A DNA stretch of 64,000 nt from JBCAWW01 sp045106675 (GTDB lineage Bacteria; Bacteroidota; Bacteroidia; J057), in the NCBI GenBank assembly GCA_045106675.1, contig JBGCFA010000041.1, positions 1-64,000 on the forward strand, written 5' to 3'. Below the pieces are notes generated by a model. That model had not been told where the DNA came from. It ran no database searches and saw only the letters and a list, made by a program, of their open reading frames with translations. Shown piece by piece: positions 1-10,496 of the stretch. The stretch's first letter is position 1, and every line of letters starts with the position of its first letter. The translations under genes were made by a program, and so were the position numbers.

Positions 1-3000
1 CTCTTTAGCGTCAGTGCTACTATTACAGAGCCAACCGCATTAGTGCCATCCATCCTCAATCAAATCAATGTTGATTGTAATGGCAATAGTACTGGCAGTG
101 TAGATATTCTCGCCTCCGGCGGAACGATGCCTTATCAATACTCCATCGACGGTACGACCTTTAGTCCTAACGCAAGTTTTGGTGGTCTAGCCGCAGGCAA
201 TTATACCATCACCATCCGAGACGCAAACAACTGCTTACAAACCCAAGCCGTTTTCATCACCCAGCCGACCGTATTGAGTCTCAATCTCATCAGCCAAACC
301 AATGTCGATTGTAATGGCAATAGTACTGGATCAGTGACACTAACAGGCGCGGGCGGCACTGCTCCCTATCAATACTCTAGCGATGGTGTCAACTTCACCG
401 CCAATGCAACTTTTGCGAGCCTCAGTGCCGGAGCCTATACCTTTACAGTCCGAGATGATAGCCTTTGTACCGCTTCGCTGAACGTCAGCATCACTGAGCC
501 CAATATCCTCGGAGCTGTTATAGCCAATCAAATCAATGTCGATTGTAATGGCAATAGCACTGGTTCCATTAGCCTGACACCCAATGGCGGTACTAGTCCT
601 TATCAGTATTCAATTGATGGTACCAACTTCCAAACTAGCAATCAGTTTACAGGCTTAGCAGTCGGGACCTATAGCTTTAGCGTTCGCGATGCGAACAACT
701 GTCTCTTTAGCCTCAATGCGACCATTACAGAGCCAACTGTGCTATCTGCCACTCTCGCCAATCAAACCAATGTTGATTGCTTTGGTGCCAGTACCGGCTC
801 CGCCGAACTCTCAGCCACTGGTGGTACCTCGCCTTATCAATATTCGTCCAATGGAGTCAATTTTGGCAATAGTCCCATCTTAACGGGTCTGAGTGCCGGG
901 ACTTATAGTTTGAGCGTTCGTGACGCGAACAATTGTCTCTTTAGCCTTAGTGTAACGATCACTGAACCGCCGGTCTTGACCACCAGCATCTTGAGCCAAA
1001 ACAATGTCGATTGCAATGGCAACAGTACTGGCATTGTCAATATAGGTGCCGTTGGCGGCACGCCGCCCTACCAATACGCGATCAATGGCGCTGCCTTCGG
1101 TCCAAACCCAACATTCACCAACCTAGCCGCGGGAAACTATAGTATAAGCGTTCGCGACGCGAACAACTGCTTACAAACCCAAGCAGTAATGATTACGGAG
1201 CCCTCTGTCCTGAGCCTCAACCTTGTCAGTCAAACTAATGTCGACTGTAATGGGAATAGTGTAGGAGCTACTGCAGTTTCAGGACAAGGGGGCACTGTTC
1301 CTTATCAATACTCGATTGATGGAATCAACTTTGGCAATGCCAATACTTTCGGAGGATTAGCGGCGGGGACTTATACGCTGAGCGTGCGGGATGATAGTAG
1401 TTGTCTAGCTACGCTGAACGTTACGATCACTGAGCCGACACCTCTCAGCGCAAGCATTGCCAATCAGACCAATGTCGATTGCAATGGCAATAGTACTGGC
1501 TCAGTCAGTCTCACGCCCAATGGCGGCACGAATCCTTATCAATACTCGATTGACGGCATCAACTTTAGCACTAGCAATCAATTCAATAATCTCGCCGCAG
1601 GTACTTACAATCTAAGCGTTCGCGACGCGAATAACTGCCTCTTTAGCCTCGGTGCCACCATCACCGAACCCAACATACTGGGAGGCGACTTTAGCAATAT
1701 CATCAATGTAGATTGCTTTGGTAGTAGCAATGGCAGCTTGACCATCAGTGGAACTGGCGGCACTGCAGCATACACTTATGCCCTCAATGGAGGCGCCCCA
1801 CAAACTAATGGCACCTTCAGCAATCTCTTTGCTGGTGTATACACCTTGACCATCACCGATGGCCAAGCATGTGTGGCGACGCGTGATACTTCGATCGTTA
1901 CGCCTACCGGATTGACCGGAGGTATTGACTCAGTAGTGAACCTGCTTTGCAATGGTGCCGGAACAGGATCAGCCGCAGCCTTCGCTACGGGCGGAGCAGC
2001 ACCCTACACCTATAGCCTCGATGGGGTCAACTTCCAAAATAGTCCGAGTTTTACGGGCCTAGCAGCAGGAGCAGATACCATCACGGTCAGAGATAATAAC
2101 GCCTGTATTTTCCGCATCCCATTTGTCCTAACAGAGCCTAATCCTCTGCAAGTCCAAGTCCTTCAAAACAATGGGGTCCTTTGTTTTGGCGATAGCACGG
2201 CGACCTTGATACTCGGAGGTATAGGCGGCATAGGTAGTTATCAATATCAAATCAACGGACAAGGATACCAAACTAGCGGTACTTTCTCTCAACTCCCTGC
2301 GGGGAATTATACCCTCGAGATTCAGGATCAAAATTTATGCGTCAATAGTTTAAATGTTGTTGTAAGTGAGCCCCCATTACTCAGCCTAGGCATCGATTCA
2401 CGTCAGGATGTAGCTTGCTTTGGCGGAAGTAGTGGGGCTTTTTCTGTAAGCTCAACGGGCGGCAGTGGCGCTTACCTTTATGCCCTCAATGGTGGACCAT
2501 TCACTACTCAAACTAACTTCTCAGGCTTGTCGGCTGGTTTTTATTATGTCTTCGTAGAAGATGCTAATAATTGTCAGGATAGTCTTTCGATTACGATCAC
2601 CGAACCTACCGTTTTGACCGCCAGTATCGACGCTCAAAAAGACGTTACTTGCTTCGGAGAAAGCAATGGCTGGGTCCGCATATTGCCACAGGGTGGAACG
2701 CCAAACTATCAATACAGCCTTGATGGCATCACCTATCAGGCCAGTAATCAAATCACTGGTCTCAATGCCGGTAACTATACGATTCGTATTCAGGATGATA
2801 GCGCCTGTGTCTTCAATCTCCCCGTCCAGATCAATCAACCAACTCAATTAGGCTCAAGTATATTGGTGCAAAAAGATGTCGATTGCTTTGGCAATAGTAC
2901 GGGAGCAGTTACGCTTAGCGGCACAGGAGGCATCACGCCTTATCTATATGATTTTAATGCTGCTGGTCTGCAAAGTGGCAATAGCTTTACGGGCTTAGTG

Positions 3001-5007
3001 GCCGGTAGCTATACCGTGATCATTCAAGACGACAGCCTCTGTCGAGATACGAGTAGCGTACTGATCATCGAGCCGACTGTATTGAGTTTGGCCGTGGATA
3101 CGGTGATTGATGTTGCCTGTTTTGGTGATAGTACCGGTAGTGTCCAATTGTTGACAACAGGCGGTAGTGCTGCTTATCGATATAACCTTTCCAATGGGGA
3201 CACCGCCAATACTCCACAATTTACTGGCCTTCCAGCAGCTAATTATACAGCGACTGTAACGGATGATAGTAGCTGTGTGGCGAGTATCAGTTTTGTCGTC
3301 AATGAGCCGCCACTCTTGCTCGGTAGCATCGCTTACCAACAAAATGTCGATTGTAATGGCAATGCGACCGGAGATGTGGGGATTCTCGCCTCCGGCGGAA
3401 CGCCACCATATCAATACGCCATCAATGGCGGGACTTTTAGTACTGATAGCAACTTTGTGGGACTGATCGCAGGAGCTTATATCGTAGAGATTCAAGATCA
3501 ATTGGGTTGCTCATTCTTGGTTAATGTTAGCATCACGGAGCCAGCGCCTTTGGTGCCGAGTATCAATTCATTATTAAACATCGACTGCTTTGGCAATGCT
3601 ACGGGCGAGGCAGATATTCTCGCCTCCGGCGGAACGCCTCCTTATGAATTCAGTATTGACAGTCTCAATTTCCAGACAAGCGGAGTGTTTACAGGATTGC
3701 TAGCTGGTCCGCATAGAGTCTGGGTGCGCGATGATAGTAGTTGTATCAGGAGTATTGACTTCCAGCTTACGCAACCAGATACGCTCGTCATAACGCTAGA
3801 TAGTCTCGTCAATGTAGATTGTAATGGCAATGCCACTGCCTATATCAAAGCTTCTTCGCTAGGTGGTAGCATACCGTATTTGTATAGCCTAGATGGTAGC
3901 GTTCTGCAAAGCAGTGGTCGCTTTGAAAATCTCAGAGCAGGCAATTATCAACTAGTCGTCATCGACGCGCAGGGCTGTAGTGATACTATGCAAATTCAGA
4001 TTACGGAGCCTGCCGTCCTCAGTCTTACCACTAGCAATACAGATGTCATCTGTTATAGCGAGGCTACGGGTACGGCCTCTGTCGTTCCGCAAGGCGGCAC
4101 TCCTCCCTACCAAATCCAATGGGATAATGGACAAGACAGCCTCACGGCCATCAACTTGATCGCAGGGGTTTACGAAGTTAGCGTTACTGACGGCCAAGGC
4201 TGCGAGACCCAAGCGTTCCAAGCAGTGGGTCAACCCGATACGCTCATCCTCAGCCTTGTGCAAAAGGAAGATGCCTTTTGTAGTTGGGAAAATGGTTCAG
4301 TAACTGTCGCAGCTAGCGGAGGTATCACTTCAGTCTATCAATATGACTGGAATACGAATCCCGCTCAGTTTCAGGCTGCCATCACGGATATAGGGACGGG
4401 TACATACATTGCCATGGCTACGGACCAAAATGCTTGTACGGATACTTTGAGTGTGTTTATCGGGGATACGCCTCCGGCAATACCAGATTTCATCACTATT
4501 CCCAGTCTGGCTGATTCGATTTTGCTCTCAGAGGCAAACATTCAATTCAACAATTTATCTACAGGAGCAGTTAGCTATGAGTGGGAATTTGGCGACGGCA
4601 ATGCTTCTGTTTTACCAAATCCGAAACATAGCTATCTGGAGACAGGGGTTTATACGATCAAACTCACGGCTTATAATGCGTTTTTTGTTTGTCCGACGAC
4701 GATCGAAAAAGAAATTCACATTATCCCTGATGGAATCGTCTATATCCCAACGGCCTTTTCACCCAATGACGATGGACAAAACGATGCGTTCCTTGTCAAG
4801 GGAGAAGGGATCGTCTCGCTCTCCGTGGTGATCTACAATCGTTGGGGCAGACAAGTCGGGAGGCTCAATGCACCAGGCGACCGATGGGATGGACGACTAG
4901 CAGACGGTTCGGCAGCTCCTGAAGGCGTTTATACCTTCTCGGCTCAGGCGATATTTAATTCAGGCAAGATCCTGAAGCGTGGGGGGACGGTAACCTTAAT
5001 TCGCTAA
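1..5007 (+). CDS. SprB-repeat giant adhesin with T9SS type B tail (5' end outside window)
   Basis: The frame is open from base 1, so the gene begins upstream; the GTG at 43 is an internal valine. Within the window are 19 recognisable repeats of about 80 residues, each with a V-D-C-x-G-x-S-T-G start, a GGT-x-PYQYS core, an AG-x-Y turn and an ITEP end. They match SprB-type repeats of Bacteroidota surface adhesins. A PKD domain follows (core EWEFGDGNA), then a gliding-motility-associated C-terminal domain starting near IPTAFSPNDDGQND and ending VTLIR, the type B sorting signal of the type IX system. The product should be an extracellular, cell-surface filament or adhesin, possibly serving gliding or attachment (inference). 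The first 7 repeats are near-identical to one another, while later ones diverge. Only 26 bases separate it from the next cargo gene, so the two are probably co-transcribed. Confidence 0.9.
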   Translation, partial: LFSVSATITEPTALVPSILNQINVDCNGNSTGSVDILASGGTMPYQYSIDGTTFSPNASFGGLAAGNYTITIRDANNCLQTQAVFITQPTVLSLNLISQTNVDCNGNSTGSVTLTGAGGTAPYQYSSDGVNFTANATFASLSAGAYTFTVRDDSLCTASLNVSITEPNILGAVIANQINVDCNGNSTGSISLTPNGGTSPYQYSIDGTNFQTSNQFTGLAVGTYSFSVRDANNCLFSLNATITEPTVLSATLANQTNVDCFGASTGSAELSATGGTSPYQYSSNGVNFGNSPILTGLSAGTYSLSVRDANNCLFSLSVTITEPPVLTTSILSQNNVDCNGNSTGIVNIGAVGGTPPYQYAINGAAFGPNPTFTNLAAGNYSISVRDANNCLQTQAVMITEPSVLSLNLVSQTNVDCNGNSVGATAVSGQGGTVPYQYSIDGINFGNANTFGGLAAGTYTLSVRDDSSCLATLNVTITEPTPLSASIANQTNVDCNGNSTGSVSLTPNGGTNPYQYSIDGINFSTSNQFNNLAAGTYNLSVRDANNCLFSLGATITEPNILGGDFSNIINVDCFGSSNGSLTISGTGGTAAYTYALNGGAPQTNGTFSNLFAGVYTLTITDGQACVATRDTSIVTPTGLTGGIDSVVNLLCNGAGTGSAAAFATGGAAPYTYSLDGVNFQNSPSFTGLAAGADTITVRDNNACIFRIPFVLTEPNPLQVQVLQNNGVLCFGDSTATLILGGIGGIGSYQYQINGQGYQTSGTFSQLPAGNYTLEIQDQNLCVNSLNVVVSEPPLLSLGIDSRQDVACFGGSSGAFSVSSTGGSGAYLYALNGGPFTTQTNFSGLSAGFYYVFVEDANNCQDSLSITITEPTVLTASIDAQKDVTCFGESNGWVRILPQGGTPNYQYSLDGITYQASNQITGLNAGNYTIRIQDDSACVFNLPVQINQPTQLGSSILVQKDVDCFGNSTGAVTLSGTGGITPYLYDFNAAGLQSGNSFTGLVAGSYTVIIQDDSLCRDTSSVLIIEPTVLSLAVDTVIDVACFGDSTGSVQLLTTGGSAAYRYNLSNGDTANTPQFTGLPAANYTATVTDDSSCVASISFVVNEPPLLLGSIAYQQNVDCNGNATGDVGILASGGTPPYQYAINGGTFSTDSNFVGLIAGAYIVEIQDQLGCSFLVNVSITEPAPLVPSINSLLNIDCFGNATGEADILASGGTPPYEFSIDSLNFQTSGVFTGLLAGPHRVWVRDDSSCIRSIDFQLTQPDTLVITLDSLVNVDCNGNATAYIKASSLGGSIPYLYSLDGSVLQSSGRFENLRAGNYQLVVIDAQGCSDTMQIQITEPAVLSLTTSNTDVICYSEATGTASVVPQGGTPPYQIQWDNGQDSLTAINLIAGVYEVSVTDGQGCETQAFQAVGQPDTLILSLVQKEDAFCSWENGSVTVAASGGITSVYQYDWNTNPAQFQAAITDIGTGTYIAMATDQNACTDTLSVFIGDTPPAIPDFITIPSLADSILLSEANIQFNNLSTGAVSYEWEFGDGNASVLPNPKHSYLETGVYTIKLTAYNAFFVCPTTIEKEIHIIPDGIVYIPTAFSPNDDGQNDAFLVKGEGIVSLSVVIYNRWGRQVGRLNAPGDRWDGRLADGSAAPEGVYTFSAQAIFNSGKILKRGGTVTLIR

Positions 5008-5033
5008 TCTTGACCTTTTATAATCATATTTTT

Positions 5034-8000
5034 ATGGACACACTTTTACGGATTGTAGCGCTTAGCTTGCTCTTAAGTCTGCTAGGACTGGGACAGGCCT
5101 TGGCGCAGCAAGCAGCCAACGATGACCTCTGCAATGCGCAGACGCTCGTCATTAATACGAACTGCGCTGGCAGTACCAATGGCGACAATACCAATGCCAC
5201 TACTCAAAGCAATGAACCAACGCCTAGCTGTCTGACAGGAGGTGGTACGCTCAACTCTGTTTGGTTTAGTTTTACAGGCGATAGTACGGGTTCAGTAAAT
5301 ATCAACATCCCATTCGGAGGCGGCGGCTTGTTTTTTCCAGGTATGGCGATTTATCAACTTCCCGGCAGCGCTCCTTGTACTGATCTCAGTAATTTGGTAG
5401 AGTTAGATTGTGCCGTTTCGGGTAATTTTCCCGGCGCGCTTACGATCACGGGCTTTCCGGCAATGCAGGATACGGTTTATTATATCCAAGTTTTTGGCGT
5501 TGGCCCATTTGGCAATGAAGGGAGCTTTTGCTTAGAAGTTACTACCATACAAGCCCCACCAGCCAATGATGACATCTGCAATGCTGTTGCCTTATTTGTC
5601 GGTGATTCTTGTAGTCCGGCTGCGCCGAACGGTACCTCTATTGGAGCAACCAATGAGCCAAACGAACCCCTTCCAAGTTGCGGCTTTGGTGGGATACCAG
5701 GTGTTTGGTATAAGCATCTCAGTACGAACAGCAACAATAGCTTAATCACCCTTACTGACCTCGGTATAGGAGGGGGGGACATCTCAGTGTTTGAACCAGC
5801 GGCAGGGGATAGTTGTAACAATATCCAAAACCTTATCGAACTAGCTTGTCAGGGATTTTTTGGAGGAGGTACGCTCTCATTTCCTTCAGACTCTGGCAAA
5901 ACGTACTATATAAGAGTGGCTACTAACCCTTTTCTTGGCACTAGTGGACCATTTTGTATGACGGTGACTGAGGTTGCGCCCTTGACCAATGATCAGCCAT
6001 GTGAGGCATCAATTGTGCCTACTGATGGTACTCCATATGCTTATTCAAATGTTGGTGCTACCGTAGATCCGGGTGAGGATAATCTCGTACCGATTGATAC
6101 ATGGCTTGAAAACAATGTTGATGGTACGGTTTGGTTAAAATTTGCCGTACCAAGTACGGGAGGTTTTAATGTTGATCTCTGTCAAACAGGAACTAATTTT
6201 GATACTCAGATAGCGCTTTTTAGCGTTAGCGACTGTAACAACTATAATACCTTCAACTTTATTGGTGGTGATGATGATGGATCAGGCTTTTGTGCCTTGG
6301 GCAATCAATTTGCCTCTACTTTTGCAGCCTGCTACCCCGCTGGAGATACTCTTTATATCATGGTGGATGGCTTTCAGGGAGAGGAAGGACTTTTTGAAGT
6401 CAGCATCACTCCTACCACTCCGCAGCCAGTAACGGCTAATCTTTCAGCCTCTCCTCCAGATTGTCCTGGTACTAATACTGGTCGCGTAAATCTCAATGCG
6501 AGTGGTGGACTAGGCGACATCAACGTACTCTGGAGTACGGGAGCGACAACTCAGGATCTCGAAAACGTGGGGCCGGGTACCTATAGCGTAACCATTACAG
6601 ATAATTGCAGCAGTTATAGCGATACGATTGTGGTGGGAACTCCTGCTCCATTGATTGTCAATGCGGGTATGGATCAGACTTTTTGTGCGGGTGACACTCT
6701 CTTCCTTGGCGGTGCGCCTTCAGCAGTAGGAGGTAAAATATTTGGTGGAGCGAGTAAAGGCTTTGGTCATCTTCAAGGAGGAAATGGCGCAGATGTCTTC
6801 TCCAATTCCTTGACTAATCCGGGCCAAGCCAACACCATCAATCCCTTATTAGGCAATCTAAATGCCGCTGACTTTACGCCAAATGGCTTGCTGGTCGTCA
6901 ATAATGGCTCCGAACAACTGATTCGTATAGACACTACTAATGGCAGTACTACTACGATCGGACCGATGGTAGCCAATAATGGCTATGATTGGTCTGGCTT
7001 GGCTTACAATCCCCAAAATGATACCCTGTATGGTGTCAGCACTAATGGATTGAATGGTCGCCTTCATTATGTTGATCCAAGCAGTGGTAGTTTCATCAAT
7101 GGTCCCTTCATGACCGTATCACAACCGCTTTGGTTGGCAATCGGTCCTGACGGATCGGCTTATACCTTGGATGCTGTTACGGATTCGATCTTTTCAGTTG
7201 ACCTGAGTAGTGGAGAGACTGTCGGGCTAGCTGCCTCTGGCGCAGATTATACGCCTAATGTTGGCCTTGATGGGGATGTCTGGAATGCTGATGGAAATGT
7301 CTATTTCTTTACGGAAGTAGATCCGGCTGGCTTTCAAGATGCCGATCTCATGCAATTTGATCCAAGTACCAATGGGGTAAGTGTGATCGGTGCCCTAGGC
7401 GTCCAAGGTTCTCCGAGAGCTTGGGCCGTCGCTTCCGAAGAGACAGATGCCTACCTATACGAATGGGGGCCTGGCAATATGATCAGCGATCCGACGATCG
7501 CCAATCCATATGTATTATCCAGCTCGCCGACAAGTTTTGTGCTCAAAGTAGAAGATGCTTGTGGTACCATCGTCAGAGATACCATAGCCTTCGATTTACC
7601 CTTTACGATTGATATTGTAGATGGTACAGGTGGCGGCACTACGGGCAATGGACAAGCAACTGTCAATGTCAACGGAGGAAGTACTCCTATTCAGATACTC
7701 TGGAGTACAGGAGATACCACTGCAACTTTGACGGCTCCTACTTCTGGAGTTTATAGCGTCAGTGTTACTGATGCTAGCGGATGTACGCAAACGGATTCAG
7801 TTGAGATTTGGGCCACAGCGATCGACGCGTTCGGCAAGGCCGGAGTCAATGAGCTCAGTCTATATCCCAATCCAGCGAACACTGACTTTGTCGTAAAACT
7901 CTCGCTTGACCGTCCACAGACTTACAGTTTGTCGCTAGTCAATACGAAGGGGCAGATTGTATGGCAAAAATCATACGTTGCTAACAGTATTTCTCAAAAC

Positions 8001-8096
8001 GAAATCATAGTATCATCTCTTCCTAGCGGATTGTATATGATACAATTACAAACAGAAGAAGGAAGTATATCGAAACGAGTTATCGTTAAACATTAA
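5034..8096 (+). CDS. T9SS type A secreted multidomain protein
   Basis: The ATG at 5034 is preferred over a TTG at 5010 because it begins directly with a signal peptide (MDTLLRIV, a leucine-rich core, then ALAQQ). About 1020 residues. Three N-terminal domains begin ANDDLCNA, ANDDICNA and TNDQPCEA and look like bacterial pre-peptidase C-terminal-type beta domains. A SprB-like segment follows (LWSTGATTQDLE), then a region with propeller-like strands (residues about 610-800: YNPQNDTLYGV and similar), a second LWSTGDTTAT repeat, and a type A sorting tail with LSLYPNPA and final VIVKH. It is therefore an exported surface or released protein. No catalytic motif was recognised. It lies directly behind the SprB-repeat gene and likely shares its transcript. 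Confidence 0.85.
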   Translation: MDTLLRIVALSLLLSLLGLGQALAQQAANDDLCNAQTLVINTNCAGSTNGDNTNATTQSNEPTPSCLTGGGTLNSVWFSFTGDSTGSVNINIPFGGGGLFFPGMAIYQLPGSAPCTDLSNLVELDCAVSGNFPGALTITGFPAMQDTVYYIQVFGVGPFGNEGSFCLEVTTIQAPPANDDICNAVALFVGDSCSPAAPNGTSIGATNEPNEPLPSCGFGGIPGVWYKHLSTNSNNSLITLTDLGIGGGDISVFEPAAGDSCNNIQNLIELACQGFFGGGTLSFPSDSGKTYYIRVATNPFLGTSGPFCMTVTEVAPLTNDQPCEASIVPTDGTPYAYSNVGATVDPGEDNLVPIDTWLENNVDGTVWLKFAVPSTGGFNVDLCQTGTNFDTQIALFSVSDCNNYNTFNFIGGDDDGSGFCALGNQFASTFAACYPAGDTLYIMVDGFQGEEGLFEVSITPTTPQPVTANLSASPPDCPGTNTGRVNLNASGGLGDINVLWSTGATTQDLENVGPGTYSVTITDNCSSYSDTIVVGTPAPLIVNAGMDQTFCAGDTLFLGGAPSAVGGKIFGGASKGFGHLQGGNGADVFSNSLTNPGQANTINPLLGNLNAADFTPNGLLVVNNGSEQLIRIDTTNGSTTTIGPMVANNGYDWSGLAYNPQNDTLYGVSTNGLNGRLHYVDPSSGSFINGPFMTVSQPLWLAIGPDGSAYTLDAVTDSIFSVDLSSGETVGLAASGADYTPNVGLDGDVWNADGNVYFFTEVDPAGFQDADLMQFDPSTNGVSVIGALGVQGSPRAWAVASEETDAYLYEWGPGNMISDPTIANPYVLSSSPTSFVLKVEDACGTIVRDTIAFDLPFTIDIVDGTGGGTTGNGQATVNVNGGSTPIQILWSTGDTTATLTAPTSGVYSVSVTDASGCTQTDSVEIWATAIDAFGKAGVNELSLYPNPANTDFVVKLSLDRPQTYSLSLVNTKGQIVWQKSYVANSISQNEIIVSSLPSGLYMIQLQTEEGSISKRVIVKH

Positions 8097-8103
8097 TATG
8101 TCA

Positions 8104-8126
8104 GCGGCGCAAGATTTTGCTCCGCC
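8104..8126 (+). repeat. GCAAGATTTTGC-core stem-loop, copy 1
   Basis: Imperfect inverted repeat starting 8 bases after the stop of the preceding plus-strand gene. Same core and orientation as the copies near 11932, 17672, 26274 and 26471. Confidence 0.7.
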
Positions 8127-8178
8127 ACAGATTCCATAGCCTAAGCCTTCAGGGAAGTTTCTGTTAAGTATTGTAGTC

Positions 8179-8215
8179 GAGCGTCATTGTGCTTTCCACA
8201 ATGGCGCTCTTTTTA
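8179..8215 (+). terminator. Rho-independent terminator between convergent genes
   Basis: Arms GAGCGTCATTGTG and CACAATGGCGCTC pair with a single T-G wobble around a short loop and are followed by TTTTT. It ends transcription from the plus-strand T9SS operon. Its T tract overlaps the 3' end of the opposing prolyl oligopeptidase gene. Confidence 0.75.
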
Positions 8216-10264
8216 TATTGCCTCTGCACCGCCAATTTCATAAAAGAAAAAGGACCATTTATCAGCCTGCTCGTCGAGGATTTTGGCCGTTGGTTTACCT
8301 GCGCCATGTCCAGCATCTACTTCCACACGAATCAAGACAGGATTGTCTCCGGCATGGCGTTCCTGCAAGGTGGCCGCATACTTAAAACTGTGTGCTGGCA
8401 CCACTCGGTCGTCATGGTCTCCGGTAGTTACGAGGGTCGAAGGATAAGCGGTTCCTGCTTTGAGATTGTGGATAGGGGAGTAGCTCATGAGGTTTTGAAA
8501 AGTCGCTTCATCTTGCTCACTGCTACCATACTCCGAGGCCCAAGCCCAACCGATGGTAAATTTGTGATAGCGCAACATGTCCATCACCCCTACAGCGGGG
8601 AACGCCACCTTGAATAGCTCTGGACGCTGATTAGCAACAGTCCCGACCAATAAGCCACCATTAGAACCTCCCGCCATCGCCAAGTGATCCGAGGAAGTAT
8701 AACCTTCAGTGATCAAATGCTCAGCTGCCGCAATAAAGTCATCAAAGACATTTTGCTTATTAAACAGCATCCCGTCTTCATGCCATTCTTGACCGTATTC
8801 ACCACCGCCTCTTAGATTGGCCTGCGCAAAGATGCCGCCATTTTCGAGTAGCAAGATGGCCAACGGATTGAAGGCTGGTGTGAGACTGATATTGAAACCG
8901 CCGTATGAGGTCAGATAAGTGGGGTGTTTGCCATCTTTGACAAGGCCCCTTTTATACACCAAGAACATCGGTACTCGCGTCCCATCTTTACTACTAAAAA
9001 ACACTTGTTCCGTAGTATAATCGGCCGGATCAAAATTGAGCTTCGGTTGAGAGTATTGGCTAGATGTCCCTGTATTTAAATCATACTGATAGACGGTCGT
9101 CGGATAAACATAACTGGTATAAGTGTAGAAAAAATTGGTTTCATTCCGCTTCCCGGAACTCATAGCTGCAGTCCCCAAACCGGGCAAAGTGATCTCATGT
9201 TCCAAGCTACCGTCATACAAATGCTGATAAATCCGCGTGGTCGCATCCTGCATATAGCTCGCAAAAAAACGGCCACCACCTTTGGCAATAGCATCCAATA
9301 CAGCGGCCTTTTGGGGGATTACATCTACCATTGGACCTTCAGGCTGATCCGTCGGGATTGCAACTAGACGGTAACGTGGTGCTGCTTGATTGGTGTGCAC
9401 ATAAAACTTGCTGCCCCAATGATCTACCACAAAGTATTGCGCATCAAAACCTGTAAATAGGGGTTTGAACTCTTCGTCCCGCTGCGCGGAACGATACCAT
9501 ATCTCGTTCTCCGAAGAGGAGCCCTGATATTTATATAATAAAACAAACTGTTCGTCTTCAGTAACCGCCGCACTGCATATCATGCGAGAGTTTTCAGGAT
9601 CAGAATAAATGAGTTTATCTTCTGATTGGAGCGTACCGATTTGGTGATAATAGATCGATTGCGCTTGCAAACCACCACTCAACTCTGTTCCCTCTTCAGG
9701 TTCAGGATAACGCGAATAGAAGAAGCCATCATTTAGCCAAGAAGCTCCCGAAAATTTAATCCACTTCAACTCATCAGCCAAGGTTTTGCCTGTGGCTACC
9801 TCCATGACTTTGAATGACTGCCAATCCGAACCAGCCTCTGAAATCGAAATCGTAAGATACTGATCATCTTTAGACTTGCCCGCAATCTCCATACTCACCG
9901 TACCATCTGCCGACGCCTGATTAGGATCAAGAAAAACCGAAGGCTCTCCTTCCAAACCCTTTTTCCGGTACAAAATCGCTTGATTCTGCAGACCATCATT
10001 TTGATAAAACAGATAGTATTCTCCCACCTTCCTTGGAGCAGAGACTTTGGTATAGTTATACAACTCTTCGAGACGACCACGTACTTTTGTGCGAAAGGGA
10101 ATTTGCTCGATATAAGACTGCGTAACTTCATTTTGGGCCTTAACCCAATCTTCAACCTCGGTGGCAGTATCGACTTCTAACCAGCGATAAGGGTCCGCGA
10201 CTTCGGTACCAAAATATGTATCTACTTGATCGACTTTAGGAGTTTTAGGATAGGTCAATGCCAT
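8213..10264 (-). CDS. Prolyl oligopeptidase (S9A family)
   Basis: 683 residues from the ATG at 10264; an in-frame ATG at 10297 would add 11 residues that precede the family start (YPKTPKVDQVDTYFG...DPYRWLE). The N- and C-terminal parts form the alpha/beta-hydrolase domain and the middle is the seven-bladed propeller expected of S9A enzymes. The catalytic serine is in GGSNGG, the aspartate in GDHDDRV and the histidine in AGHGAG, so the triad is complete. Length is close to the family norm of about 700. There is no signal peptide, so it is probably a cytoplasmic enzyme cleaving short peptides after proline. It is convergent with the upstream T9SS gene and divergent from the hydrolase that follows. 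Confidence 0.95.
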   Translation of the reverse strand: MALTYPKTPKVDQVDTYFGTEVADPYRWLEVDTATEVEDWVKAQNEVTQSYIEQIPFRTKVRGRLEELYNYTKVSAPRKVGEYYLFYQNDGLQNQAILYRKKGLEGEPSVFLDPNQASADGTVSMEIAGKSKDDQYLTISISEAGSDWQSFKVMEVATGKTLADELKWIKFSGASWLNDGFFYSRYPEPEEGTELSGGLQAQSIYYHQIGTLQSEDKLIYSDPENSRMICSAAVTEDEQFVLLYKYQGSSSENEIWYRSAQRDEEFKPLFTGFDAQYFVVDHWGSKFYVHTNQAAPRYRLVAIPTDQPEGPMVDVIPQKAAVLDAIAKGGGRFFASYMQDATTRIYQHLYDGSLEHEITLPGLGTAAMSSGKRNETNFFYTYTSYVYPTTVYQYDLNTGTSSQYSQPKLNFDPADYTTEQVFFSSKDGTRVPMFLVYKRGLVKDGKHPTYLTSYGGFNISLTPAFNPLAILLLENGGIFAQANLRGGGEYGQEWHEDGMLFNKQNVFDDFIAAAEHLITEGYTSSDHLAMAGGSNGGLLVGTVANQRPELFKVAFPAVGVMDMLRYHKFTIGWAWASEYGSSEQDEATFQNLMSYSPIHNLKAGTAYPSTLVTTGDHDDRVVPAHSFKYAATLQERHAGDNPVLIRVEVDAGHGAGKPTAKILDEQADKWSFFFYEIGGAEAI

Positions 10265-10496
10265 TGTGCTGGGGTAGTGTTGTGGTGCTAGGATCATTTT
10301 GCCAGCTTAGCAGGCCATGCAAAATAATCGTGCTGATAATAAGTTTTCAATCGCGAGTAGATGAGTGCAAAGATTGCAATAATACTCATTTTGTTTGGGA
10401 GGCAGTACTATTAACGATCTCAATTCAACAATTAGGCCCAAAGGCTGGTTTAGCATCAGACTGAGTTTCTTACCTTAGTAGTTAAATCTCGTGTAT

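Noticed and set aside
2995..3501. 168-codon minus-strand frame inside the adhesin
   Set aside because: Antisense shadow with no start context or protein-like features; the plus-strand repeats are clear.
1..3800. Regular DNA repeats that could be a CRISPR or satellite array
   Set aside because: The period is about 230-240 bases, in frame throughout, and encodes SprB-type protein repeats with changing third positions.
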